From NCBI GenBank assembly GCA_018815765.1, contig JAHIWM010000154.1:1-36715 (forward strand): a DNA stretch of 36,715 bases. The letters run 5' to 3'. Positions within the stretch are counted from its first letter, which is position 1. Each line of letters starts with the position of its first letter. This stretch comes from Gammaproteobacteria bacterium. Its GTDB lineage: Bacteria; Pseudomonadota; Gammaproteobacteria; Enterobacterales; Alteromonadaceae. This document shows positions 1 to 6,500 of this stretch, in pieces. The translations under genes were made by a program, and so were the position numbers. The notes beneath the pieces were generated by a model. The model ran no database searches, was not told where the DNA came from, and saw only the letters and a program-made list of their open reading frames with translations.

Positions 1-17
1 ACACTTCCCAGAATTTG

Positions 18-23
18 TGTCAA
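18..23 (-). promoter_or_regulatory. -35 element of a possible third leftward promoter, cut by the window edge
   Basis: TTGACA occurs on the minus strand at 23-18, inside the same GCTTGACAC context as the promoter at 143-138. With a 17-base spacer its -10 would fall immediately left of base 1, so it cannot be confirmed here. It would make three tandem leftward promoters. Confidence 0.4.
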
Positions 24-115
24 GCCAGTGTTTTGAAATTATTTATCAAACTCACCTACTTAACTGCTTCGCTTCACTTTTGAGCCTTTCGACTCCACCG
101 CGTTGCGAGGCGGCC

Positions 116-143
116 ATTTTAGTGATTTTCAACTCCGTGTCAA
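116..143 (-). promoter_or_regulatory. second leftward stable-RNA promoter (P2-type)
   Basis: On the minus strand a perfect -35 TTGACA (143-138), 16-base spacer and -10 TAAAAT (121-116) are followed by GGCCGCC, another GC-rich discriminator. It lies about 108 bases downstream of the P1-like promoter in the same direction, like the tandem P1/P2 layout of rRNA operons. No reading frame of quality covers it. Confidence 0.65.
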
Positions 144-223
144 GCGATGTTTTCCATCATTTTTCACTTCAGTTCAAATCCACCCCAGAGCTGCTTTCGC
201 ATCACCCCGTTGGCATGGCGCGC

Positions 224-251
224 ATTATAGGGAGTTTTTGGCAGCGTGCAA
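224..251 (-). promoter_or_regulatory. rRNA-operon P1-type promoter, reading left
   Basis: On the minus strand a -35 TTGCAC (251-246) is followed by a 16-base spacer and a perfect -10 TATAAT (229-224), then a GC-rich discriminator GCGCGCC. The 16-base spacer and the run AACTCCCTATAATGCG closely match what I recall of E. coli rrn P1 promoters. An A/T-rich stretch just upstream (about 252-275) could be an UP element. GC-rich discriminators are a known feature of ppGpp-controlled stable RNA promoters. In E. coli murI also lies next to rrnB, which supports an rRNA operon just beyond the left edge. The rRNA itself is not in the window, so the target is inferred. Confidence 0.75.
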
Positions 252-356
252 TACCAAATCTTAGTTTTTTGAGGCTTTGGTGATCGTTTGCTGGTTAAAC
301 CGTCAATATGGGCAAAATAGCTCCAAAAACAATATCAGTAACCATGCATTTAGTAG

Positions 357-385
357 TTGGCTGCTTAAGAACTAGTCGCTAATAT
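357..385 (+). promoter_or_regulatory. candidate promoter of the RRM protein gene
   Basis: TTGGCT (357-362), a 17-base spacer and TAATAT (380-385) give a 4/6 plus 4/6 sigma-70 match, with a start near 392 and a leader of about 60 bases. A 9-bp inverted repeat, ATGAAAGAG at 384-392 and CTCTTTCAT at 422-430, spans the start and leader. The rest of 252-356 shows nothing I can name. Confidence 0.4.
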
Positions 386-452
386 GAAAGAGCTTTAAGT
401 ATTTATATGTATTTACTCTGACTCTTTCATCTTTATTACTTAGGAAATCTTT

Positions 453-944
453 ATGTTAGCTAATTTACAACGATCCTTACCTTTTACTCTGGCGTTAGCC
501 ATCATCGTTTATCTGGTTTTACTATTAATCCCTGATCTTGCTTTAAGTGCTTCTGTATTAGTGACCATAGGTGTAGTGCTGGGTGGTGTATTGGTGCCTG
601 TTCTGGTTGAAGTCAAAGGTGCCTCTATTGCAAGCACAGGTTCTCCGGCAGCAGCTAAAACAAACTACGACGGTGAAACTGCTACTTTATATGTAGGTAA
701 CTTACCTTACCGTGCCAATGAAGATGCTGTACGTGAGTTGTTCCAAAAGTTTGGTGTAGTCGTCAATGTACGTTTGATGAAAGATCGCCAGACGGGCCGT
801 CGCCGTGGTTTTGGTTTTGTTGAAGTGGCAGCGAAAGATGCCAACAAGATGATCCAGAAGTTAAACGACTTTGCGTTCCAGGAGCGTACGTTAAAAGTGC
901 GTGAAGCCAAAGAACGTCAGGACGGTGACGATAACGACGAATAA
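453..944 (+). CDS. membrane-anchored RRM-domain RNA-binding protein
   Basis: A 163-residue protein with two parts. Residues about 9-28 and 32-55 are strongly hydrophobic and look like two membrane segments or a hairpin. Residues about 77-152 form a single RNA recognition motif: LYVGNL is RNP2 and RGFGFVEV is RNP1, with aromatic residues in the RNA-contacting positions. The tail (residues about 150-163) is charged and ends in acidic residues. RRM proteins in bacteria usually bind single-stranded RNA and are often cold-regulated; that is family knowledge, and the target here is unknown. The ATG is preceded by AGGA at a normal distance. The gene lies alone between leftward rRNA-type promoters and convergent murI, 6 bases away. 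Fusion of membrane segments to an RRM is unusual against typical soluble bacterial RRM proteins, so it may tether RNA to the inner membrane; that is inference. Confidence 0.85.
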   Translation: MLANLQRSLPFTLALAIIVYLVLLLIPDLALSASVLVTIGVVLGGVLVPVLVEVKGASIASTGSPAAAKTNYDGETATLYVGNLPYRANEDAVRELFQKFGVVVNVRLMKDRQTGRRRGFGFVEVAAKDANKMIQKLNDFAFQERTLKVREAKERQDGDDNDE

Positions 945-950
945 ACTCTA

Positions 951-1739
951 TTAGTCCTGATATAAATCTGGCCAGCAGCTCTGCTGGCCAAATCCCATCT
1001 GTTTGACTCTTAACTTTTGCTGTTCCGTCAATTCTTGTGTTGCAATAAAACTATCCTGATTCTTCTCTTTATATAGAGAAGTAATTCCCACCGCTAAATG
1101 TTGCACTCTTCTGGCTATTGCATCGGCTGTATCAAACAGCTTTGGGGCTTCTGTAAAAGCAGAACGGATCTCTTGGGCTAAAAAAGGAAAATGAGTGCAG
1201 CCCAGAATAATAGCTTTAGGCGCGAATTCATTTAGGCCACTGTCTTTGATAACCACAGCTACTTCGGCTTTCACATCAGCACCTGCCCAGACTTTTTGCT
1301 CCGCCAGCATCACTAGTTCGCTGCTACCGACCAATTGCATCTGACTCTCGCCAGCATAATCGGCTACCAGCTTCTGTATATAGTGGCCTTTGACTGTGGC
1401 TGGGGTGGCCAACAATGCCATTTTTCCGCCAGCACAATATAAAGCAGCAGGTTTAATGGCCGGTACTACACCGACAAAAGGCAAATCAAACTGCTGACGC
1501 AACCAATCAACAGCTTGAGTAGTAGCTGTGTTGCAGGCGATGACAATCAGATCCACCTGATGGATCAGCAGATGTTCGGTTAGTTGTTTTAAGCGTCGGC
1601 GGATAAATAACTCAGACTTAGTGCCATAAGGCAGGTATCTGTTATCCATCATATAGAGGTAGTCCGCAGGCACTAAAGCACGCACCGCCTCTAATATAGA
1701 AAGACCACCCACTCCACTGTCGATAAAACCTATGCGCAT
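951..1739 (-). CDS. murI: glutamate racemase
   Basis: Glutamate racemase interconverts L- and D-glutamate, supplying D-Glu for peptidoglycan precursors in the cytoplasm. The 262-residue protein has the expected layout: N-terminal FIDSGVGGL with Asp7, the first catalytic cysteine Cys69 in IACNTATT, and the second, Cys181, in LGCTHFP. These two cysteines act as the acid/base pair in the family. Length is typical (about 260-285). It is divergent from trmA and convergent with the RRM gene. The neighbourhood of murI, trmA and an rRNA operon is also seen in E. coli. The ATG at 1739 fits the family N terminus. Confidence 0.96.
   Translation of the reverse strand: MRIGFIDSGVGGLSILEAVRALVPADYLYMMDNRYLPYGTKSELFIRRRLKQLTEHLLIHQVDLIVIACNTATTQAVDWLRQQFDLPFVGVVPAIKPAALYCAGGKMALLATPATVKGHYIQKLVADYAGESQMQLVGSSELVMLAEQKVWAGADVKAEVAVVIKDSGLNEFAPKAIILGCTHFPFLAQEIRSAFTEAPKLFDTADAIARRVQHLAVGITSLYKEKNQDSFIATQELTEQQKLRVKQMGFGQQSCWPDLYQD
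969..990. terminator. perfect hairpin at the murI 3' end, possible two-way terminator
   Basis: TGGCCAGCAG (969-978) and CTGCTGGCCA (981-990) form a perfect 10-bp inverted repeat with a 2-base centre. It lies inside the last codons of murI and 25 bases past the stop of the convergent RRM gene. There is no real T run on either side, so it may instead be an RNA 3'-end stabiliser or chance coding sequence. Confidence 0.35.
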
Positions 1740-1848
1740 GCCATATCTTCTGAAAAAATCTATCGAAAAGCTCTGGTGCTATTTTGCCAGACATTCGCCC
1801 GCTAAGGCAGTTGCTCTGCTACTTTTATCTGCAGTCTGCTTTTGCTGA

Positions 1849-1876
1849 TAGACATTCAGGCAAAAGCCCTTAGAAT
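1849..1876 (+). promoter_or_regulatory. candidate trmA promoter
   Basis: TAGACA (1849-1854), a 16-base spacer and TAGAAT (1871-1876) match the sigma-70 consensus at 5/6 and 5/6, placing the transcript start near 1883, about 25 bases before the trmA ATG. Confidence 0.5.
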
Positions 1877-1907
1877 AGGCCGCTTTTTCGACAACAGGTG
1901 ACAGGCA

Positions 1908-3002
1908 ATGGCTTTAGGGCAAGTATTTCCGGATTTATATGAAACTCAACTGGCAGAAAAGCAAAATGGCATACAGCAGCTGTTTGCATCCTATGCGTTG
2001 CCAGAGTTAGAGTTATTCCGCTCCGAACCCAGCCATTATCGTCAACGTGCTGAATTTCGGGTCTGGCATGAAGGGGACGATTTGTTCCACATTATGTTTG
2101 ACTCTGAAACCAAACAAAAACAGCGCATTGATTACTTCCCTGTCGCCTGCAAACAAATAGCCGACTTTATGCCTGTACTGCTGGAAGAGCTAAAAAAGCG
2201 TCCGGCGCTGCGGAACAAGTTGTACCAGATTGATTACTTAAGTGGCCTAAGTGGCGAGCTGTTGGTTTCTCTTATTTATAAGAAGCCGCTGAGTGATGAC
2301 TGGGCCGAACAAGCTGCTTTATTAAAAGCCGACTTGGCAGAACAATGGCCACTGGACTTTATTGGCCGCTCGCGTAAACAAAAAGTGTTAGTGCATCGCG
2401 ACCATATTATTGAAAAGCTGACAGTAAAAGACCGCACCTTAAGTTACCAGCAAATTGAAAACAGCTTTACCCAGCCAAATGCCAAAGTAAATCAGCAGAT
2501 GCTGGAGTGGGCTTGTGATATATCAAACCAGCTCAAAGGTGACTTGCTGGAACTTTATTGTGGTAACGGTAACTTCTCGCTGGCCCTGACGCCTTATTTC
2601 CGTCAGGTCGTTGCTACCGAGATTGCCCGCAGTTCAATTAAATCGGCACAGCTGAATATCGAAATGAATCAGGTGACAAATTTGCAGGTGTTGCAGATGT
2701 CGGCTGAAGATGTCAGTGCGGCCATGGCCACAGGCAAGCAATTGAAGACTTTGGATTTATCAGAGTTACAGTTGGACACCATTCTGGTTGACCCGCCACG
2801 GGCAGGTTTAGATCCGGCGACTGAAGCTTTTGTCAGCCAGTTTAACGATATTATTTATATCTCCTGTAATCCTGTCACTTTAGAACAGAATTTACAGCAA
2901 CTAAGCAAAACCCACGAGATCAAAGCTTTTGCTTTGTTTGATCAGTTCCCTTACACCCACCATATTGAATCTGGTGTCTGGTTACGCAAACTTACTGCTT
3001 AG
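1908..3002 (+). CDS. trmA: tRNA (uracil-5-)-methyltransferase
   Basis: TrmA uses S-adenosylmethionine to make 5-methyluridine at position 54 in the T loop of tRNA. The protein is 364 residues, almost the E. coli length (366). The SAM-binding motif [12 protein letters not shown] is at residues 214-225, DPPRAGLD at 295-302, the catalytic nucleophile is Cys320 in SCNP, and Glu354 in HHIES matches the general base. It lacks the extra N-terminal TRAM domain and Fe-S cysteines of RlmC/RlmD-type enzymes, which supports TrmA. AGGTG lies about 8 bases before the ATG. The stop overlaps the convergent fabR stop by 4 bases. Confidence 0.96.
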   Translation: MALGQVFPDLYETQLAEKQNGIQQLFASYALPELELFRSEPSHYRQRAEFRVWHEGDDLFHIMFDSETKQKQRIDYFPVACKQIADFMPVLLEELKKRPALRNKLYQIDYLSGLSGELLVSLIYKKPLSDDWAEQAALLKADLAEQWPLDFIGRSRKQKVLVHRDHIIEKLTVKDRTLSYQQIENSFTQPNAKVNQQMLEWACDISNQLKGDLLELYCGNGNFSLALTPYFRQVVATEIARSSIKSAQLNIEMNQVTNLQVLQMSAEDVSAAMATGKQLKTLDLSELQLDTILVDPPRAGLDPATEAFVSQFNDIIYISCNPVTLEQNLQQLSKTHEIKAFALFDQFPYTHHIESGVWLRKLTA

Positions 3003-3616
3003 CTTTGTGACAACTGACTTTTGCGACCATAACTGGCTGCACCATGAGCCATCCAGCGCAACTGCATAATAGTGCGCTGGGTGATTTGTTTACGCTGCTC
3101 TGCCGTTGCATCCAGCGTATCTGCCCCGGCATGAAAAACTAAGATCACCATAGCTTCCGCCTGCATTTGAGCACGTTCGGCCGGACAATCCGTTTCTTTG
3201 CGCAGATAATCCGCCAGCTCAGCACCAAAATGATAAATCTCACGCGCTACCGCACTACGAAAAGCCGCCGATGTGCCTGAACGTTCACGCAGCAGTAAAC
3301 GAAATACGTTACTGTGGCCTGTAACGAATTCCATAAAGGTTTCAATAGAGGTGCGGATCACGCTGCCATTGCTTTCAATACGATGCCGGGCCTGACGCAA
3401 TAACTGACGAAGCATCAGACCGGCTTCATCGACGAGGGTTAACCCTAATTCATCCATATCAGTAAAATGGCGATAAAACGAAGTTGGAGCAATACCTGCT
3501 TCGCGCGCTACTTCACGCAAACTTAAACTTGAGTAGCCTTTATCAGCACTAAGCTGCTGAAAAGCTGCATCTATAATAGCGCGTCTGGTTTTTTCTTTTT
3601 GTTGGGCGCGGGTCAC
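2999..3616 (-). CDS. fabR: TetR-family repressor of unsaturated fatty acid synthesis
   Basis: A 205-residue TetR regulator. The N-terminal helix-turn-helix (about residues 10-58, with [21 protein letters not shown]) and the downstream [14 protein letters not shown] segment match what I know of E. coli FabR closely. FabR represses fabA and fabB in E. coli in response to the unsaturated/saturated acyl-thioester balance. Here it faces a delta-9 desaturase gene divergently, a sensible local target. The start is a GTG at 3616 with AAGGAG 6 bases upstream. Between the two genes lies the palindrome at 3683-3698, which is the likely operator. The C terminus is shorter than in E. coli FabR. Confidence 0.9.
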   Translation of the reverse strand: MTRAQQKEKTRRAIIDAAFQQLSADKGYSSLSLREVAREAGIAPTSFYRHFTDMDELGLTLVDEAGLMLRQLLRQARHRIESNGSVIRTSIETFMEFVTGHSNVFRLLLRERSGTSAAFRSAVAREIYHFGAELADYLRKETDCPAERAQMQAEAMVILVFHAGADTLDATAEQRKQITQRTIMQLRWMAHGAASYGRKSQLSQS

Positions 3617-3652
3617 GGCTCACTCCTTTTTGCTTCTGGCTCATTTTAACGC

Positions 3653-3698
3653 TTGACCCTGCAACTTTGCACGGCTAAATTAGCTTACAGTTGTAAGC
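3653..3698 (+). promoter_or_regulatory. desaturase promoter with overlapping FabR-type operator
   Basis: TTGACC (3653-3658), a 17-base spacer and TAAATT (3676-3681) form a sigma-70-like promoter (5/6 and 4/6). Directly behind the -10 lies a perfect palindrome GCTTACA-GT-TGTAAGC (3683-3698) that would cover the transcript start near 3688. Its core, TACA-nn-TGTA, matches the form of the E. coli FabR site as I recall it. A repressor bound here would block RNA polymerase directly. The operator assignment is inference from position, symmetry and the neighbouring regulator. Confidence 0.65.
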
Positions 3699-3712
3699 CT
3701 AAAGTTCCCAAA

Positions 3713-4831
3713 ATGACTAAACCCCCAATGATCTGGACCAACGTAATTCTGTTTGCGTCCACTTTTCTTGTTGCCGCCGTTCTGGTCCCTTGGTATGCCA
3801 TAGCTGTTGGTTTTACCTGGACCGAGATTATTGCCACTGTTTTATGTTTGGGTTATTGCGGTATGTCGATCACCGCCGGTTACCACAGACTCTGGGCCCA
3901 CAAAACTTATGATGCGCATCCTGCTTTACAATGGTTTTATGCCATAGGTGGTGCTTTTGCTCTGCAAAACAGCGCTCTGCACTGGTCTTCCGATCACCGT
4001 GTCCACCATAAATTTGTTGATCAAAACGATAAAGACCCTTACTCAGCACAGCGTGGCTTTTGGTTCAGCCATATTGGTTGGATGTTACGTGAATACCAAA
4101 GCAATACCTATGCTGATTACAGCAATGCCCGCGACTTACAGAACAATAAAATCGTGATGTGGCAACACAAAAACTATCTGCTGCTGACTGTAGCAACCAA
4201 CTTTGGTATCCCGCTGTTTTTAGGCTGGTTAACAGATAGCTATATCGGCATGTTATTAAGCGTTGGTGTTTTACGTTTAGTACTGAGCCACCATTTTACG
4301 TTTTTTATTAACTCTTTAGCCCATATCTGGGGCAACCAGCCTTACACCGATCAGAACAGCGCACGAGATAACGGCATACTGGCTTTCTTAACTTATGGTG
4401 AGGGTTATCATAACTTCCACCATATTTTTGAATACGATTACCGCAACGGCATTAAATGGTGGCAATTTGACCCAACCAAATGGCTGATTAAAAGCTGTTC
4501 CTGGTTAGGTTTAACCCGCAATTTACGGGTCTGCCCGCCGGACCGTATCGAAAAAGCCAAAGTGCAGATGCAACTGAAACGTGCCCAGGCCAAAGTGTCG
4601 CACTTGCCAGACGCTGAACTGGTGATGCAACGCCTTGAGCATGAGTACGAGTTGCTGATGGAAAAAATGCATGCCTACTACGATGTGAAAAAAGTACTGT
4701 TGCAACAGAAAAAACAACAACTGATGCAACAGTACAATGAATTTGATTTAAAGCAGCAAATGCTGGAAGTACGACGTAATTTGCAACTGCAGCAAAAACG
4801 CTGGCAGCAGCTAACAGCTCAATTTACCTAA
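3713..4831 (+). CDS. delta-9-type membrane acyl desaturase
   Basis: A 372-residue membrane di-iron desaturase that would introduce a double bond into acyl chains (acyl-CoA or lipid-bound; the sequence does not decide) using O2 and electrons from a separate carrier. The three histidine boxes are clear: HRLWAH at 58-63, HRVHH at 95-99, HNFHH at 233-237. Hydrophobic pairs at about 8-55 and 155-195 fit the four-helix fold. The last 95 residues or so (from about 278) are a Gln/Lys/Leu-rich predicted coiled coil beyond the catalytic core. I chose the ATG at 3713 because a TTG start 60 bases upstream would coincide with the promoter -35 and lie before the transcript start. No strong Shine-Dalgarno is visible. 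It is divergent from fabR and ends in a terminator before sthA. Confidence 0.9.
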   Translation: MTKPPMIWTNVILFASTFLVAAVLVPWYAIAVGFTWTEIIATVLCLGYCGMSITAGYHRLWAHKTYDAHPALQWFYAIGGAFALQNSALHWSSDHRVHHKFVDQNDKDPYSAQRGFWFSHIGWMLREYQSNTYADYSNARDLQNNKIVMWQHKNYLLLTVATNFGIPLFLGWLTDSYIGMLLSVGVLRLVLSHHFTFFINSLAHIWGNQPYTDQNSARDNGILAFLTYGEGYHNFHHIFEYDYRNGIKWWQFDPTKWLIKSCSWLGLTRNLRVCPPDRIEKAKVQMQLKRAQAKVSHLPDAELVMQRLEHEYELLMEKMHAYYDVKKVLLQQKKQQLMQQYNEFDLKQQMLEVRRNLQLQQKRWQQLTAQFT

Positions 4832-4851
4832 GCATTTGATAAAAATTGACG

Positions 4852-4876
4852 AAAGGTGGCATTTGCCGCCTTTTTT
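4852..4876 (+). terminator. rho-independent terminator after the desaturase
   Basis: AAAGGTGGC (4852-4860), loop ATTT, GCCGCCTTT (4865-4873) with one G-T wobble, then six T residues (4871-4876). It separates the desaturase transcript from sthA and shows that a GTG at 4856 inside this hairpin is not the sthA start. Confidence 0.8.
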
Positions 4877-4939
4877 ATCGCCTTTCATTCAGGATTTCTG
4901 ATTAAATATAAAGAGTGCAGTCAGCGAAGGAATAACCCG

Positions 4940-6355
4940 GTGGTTAAAGCAACTCAAAGCAAAACATATGATTTTGATGCAATTATTATAGGCACAGGTC
5001 CAGGCGGCGAAGGTGCAGCGATGAATCTGGCGAAAAGTGGCAAAACTGTGGCTGTGATTGAGCGCCATCAGCAAGTCGGCGGCGGCTGCACACACTGGGG
5101 CACGATTCCTTCTAAAGCACTACGTCATTCGGTCAGCCGTTATATAGAATACAAAGAAAACCCGCTGTTTCAGATGGATGATCAATCGTCCAACCTCACC
5201 TTCCCGCATATTTTAAAACACGCTGCTGGTGTGATTCGAAAGCAGGTGCAGCTACGCGGCAGTTTTTATGAGCGCAACAGAGTCAAAGTATTTCAGGGCA
5301 ATGCTTCTTTTGTTGATGCACACCAGATCCGAATAGCGCAGGACGGCTCACCGGACCAGATTATTTCTGCCGAACATATTATTCTGGCGACTGGCTCTCG
5401 CCCTTACCGGCCGCAAAATGTCGACTTTACTCATAGCCGTATTTTTGACAGCGACACTATATTGTCGTTAACAGATGACGTGCGACATATCATTATTTTT
5501 GGTGCAGGCGTGATTGGCTGTGAATATGCGTCGATTTTCCGTGGTTTAGGGGTGCGGGTGGATTTGGTCAATACCAGAGACAGGTTGCTATCTTTTATGG
5601 ATGCTGAAATCTCTGATGCTTTAAGTTATCACTTCTGGAATTCTGGTGTGACTATTCGTCATGGCGAGGAGTTTGACCGGATTGAAGGCTGTGATGATGG
5701 GGTGATTTTACACCTGCAATCCGGCAAAAAAATGAAAGCCGACTGTATCCTGTTTGCCAATGGTCGCACCGGCAACACTGACAAATTAAACCTCAATGCC
5801 ATTGGCTTAAAAGCAGATAGTCGTGGCCAGTTAAAGGTGAATGACAACTATCAAACTGAAATCCCAAGCGTGTACGCCGTGGGCGATGTGATTGGTTACC
5901 CAAGCCTCGCCAGTGCCGCTTATGATCAGGGCCGTATCGCCGCCAATTCCATCATTCATGGTAACTGCAGTACCTATCTGATTGATGATATTCCGGTTGG
6001 TATTTACACTATACCTGAGATGAGTTCTGTGGGTAAAAATGAGCAGGAACTGACGGCAGCACGAGTGCCCTATGAAGTAGGCCGGGCTCAGTTTAAACAT
6101 CTGGCACGAGCCCAAATTGCCAACACCAGTGTAGGCAGCCTGAAACTGCTGTTTCACCGCGATACCAAAGAGATTTTGGGTATTCACTGTTTTGGTGAAA
6201 GAGCGGCCGAAATTGTACACATAGGCCAGGCCATTATGATGCAAAAAAATGGCGGCAATACCATAGAGTATTTTGTTCACACCACTTTTAATTACCCAAC
6301 TATGGCTGAAGCTTATCGGGTTGCTGCTATGAATGGTTTAAACCGTTTATTTTGA
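4940..6355 (+). CDS. sthA: soluble pyridine nucleotide transhydrogenase
   Basis: SthA (UdhA) transfers hydride between NADPH and NAD+ in the cytoplasm. The protein has the flavoprotein disulfide reductase fold: FAD motif GTGPGGEGA near residues 18-26, a second Rossmann motif GAGVIGCEY, and the C-terminal dimer domain. At the usual redox-disulfide site it has [12 protein letters not shown]: the second cysteine is replaced by Thr, as known for SthA and unlike lipoamide dehydrogenase or glutathione reductase. The GTG at 4940 is the likely start (471 residues; E. coli 466): AAGGA is 8 bases upstream, while the in-frame GTG at 4856 lies in the preceding terminator. In E. coli sthA also adjoins fabR. 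Confidence 0.95.
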   Translation: MVKATQSKTYDFDAIIIGTGPGGEGAAMNLAKSGKTVAVIERHQQVGGGCTHWGTIPSKALRHSVSRYIEYKENPLFQMDDQSSNLTFPHILKHAAGVIRKQVQLRGSFYERNRVKVFQGNASFVDAHQIRIAQDGSPDQIISAEHIILATGSRPYRPQNVDFTHSRIFDSDTILSLTDDVRHIIIFGAGVIGCEYASIFRGLGVRVDLVNTRDRLLSFMDAEISDALSYHFWNSGVTIRHGEEFDRIEGCDDGVILHLQSGKKMKADCILFANGRTGNTDKLNLNAIGLKADSRGQLKVNDNYQTEIPSVYAVGDVIGYPSLASAAYDQGRIAANSIIHGNCSTYLIDDIPVGIYTIPEMSSVGKNEQELTAARVPYEVGRAQFKHLARAQIANTSVGSLKLLFHRDTKEILGIHCFGERAAEIVHIGQAIMMQKNGGNTIEYFVHTTFNYPTMAEAYRVAAMNGLNRLF

Positions 6356-6363
6356 AAACAAAG

Positions 6364-6384
6364 GGCTGGCCATTCGGGTCAGCC
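6364..6384 (+). terminator. weak hairpin after sthA
   Basis: GGCTGGCC (6364-6371) pairs with GGGTCAGCC (6376-6384) as an 8-bp stem with one G-T wobble and loop ATTCG. No T run follows, so it is a possible 3' end structure rather than a clear intrinsic terminator. Confidence 0.35.
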
Positions 6385-6443
6385 ACCTCATCTAAAATAT
6401 CCTAAAACAATTGATTTTAAACCCTATTCTTCCGTGCTCTTCG

Positions 6444-6472
6444 TTGTTACTATGTTTCTGATCGGATACAAA
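6444..6472 (+). promoter_or_regulatory. candidate promoter of the S9 peptidase gene
   Basis: TTGTTA (6444-6449), a 17-base spacer and TACAAA (6467-6472) match sigma-70 at 4/6 and 4/6, with a start near 6479 and a short leader to the ATG at 6501. Confidence 0.45.
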
Positions 6473-6500
6473 TTAACCACTACAGCAACAAGGATGAGTG

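Noticed and set aside
17-283. 88-residue open frame beginning in the first 20 bases
   Set aside because: It lies antisense across two rRNA-type promoters, has no ribosome binding site and no recognisable domain; frames in this position are a common false call near rRNA operons.
3653-3712. 20-residue upstream extension of the desaturase from a TTG
   Set aside because: The TTG is part of the -35 TTGACC, and the extension would precede the transcript start and read through the operator palindrome.
4856-4939. 28-residue N-terminal extension of SthA
   Set aside because: Its GTG sits in the terminator hairpin of the previous gene and the residues do not resemble SthA; the GTG at 4940 has a good Shine-Dalgarno.
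5831-6280. 149-residue minus-strand frame inside sthA
   Set aside because: It is a shadow of the well-supported sthA frame, has no domain and no ribosome binding site.
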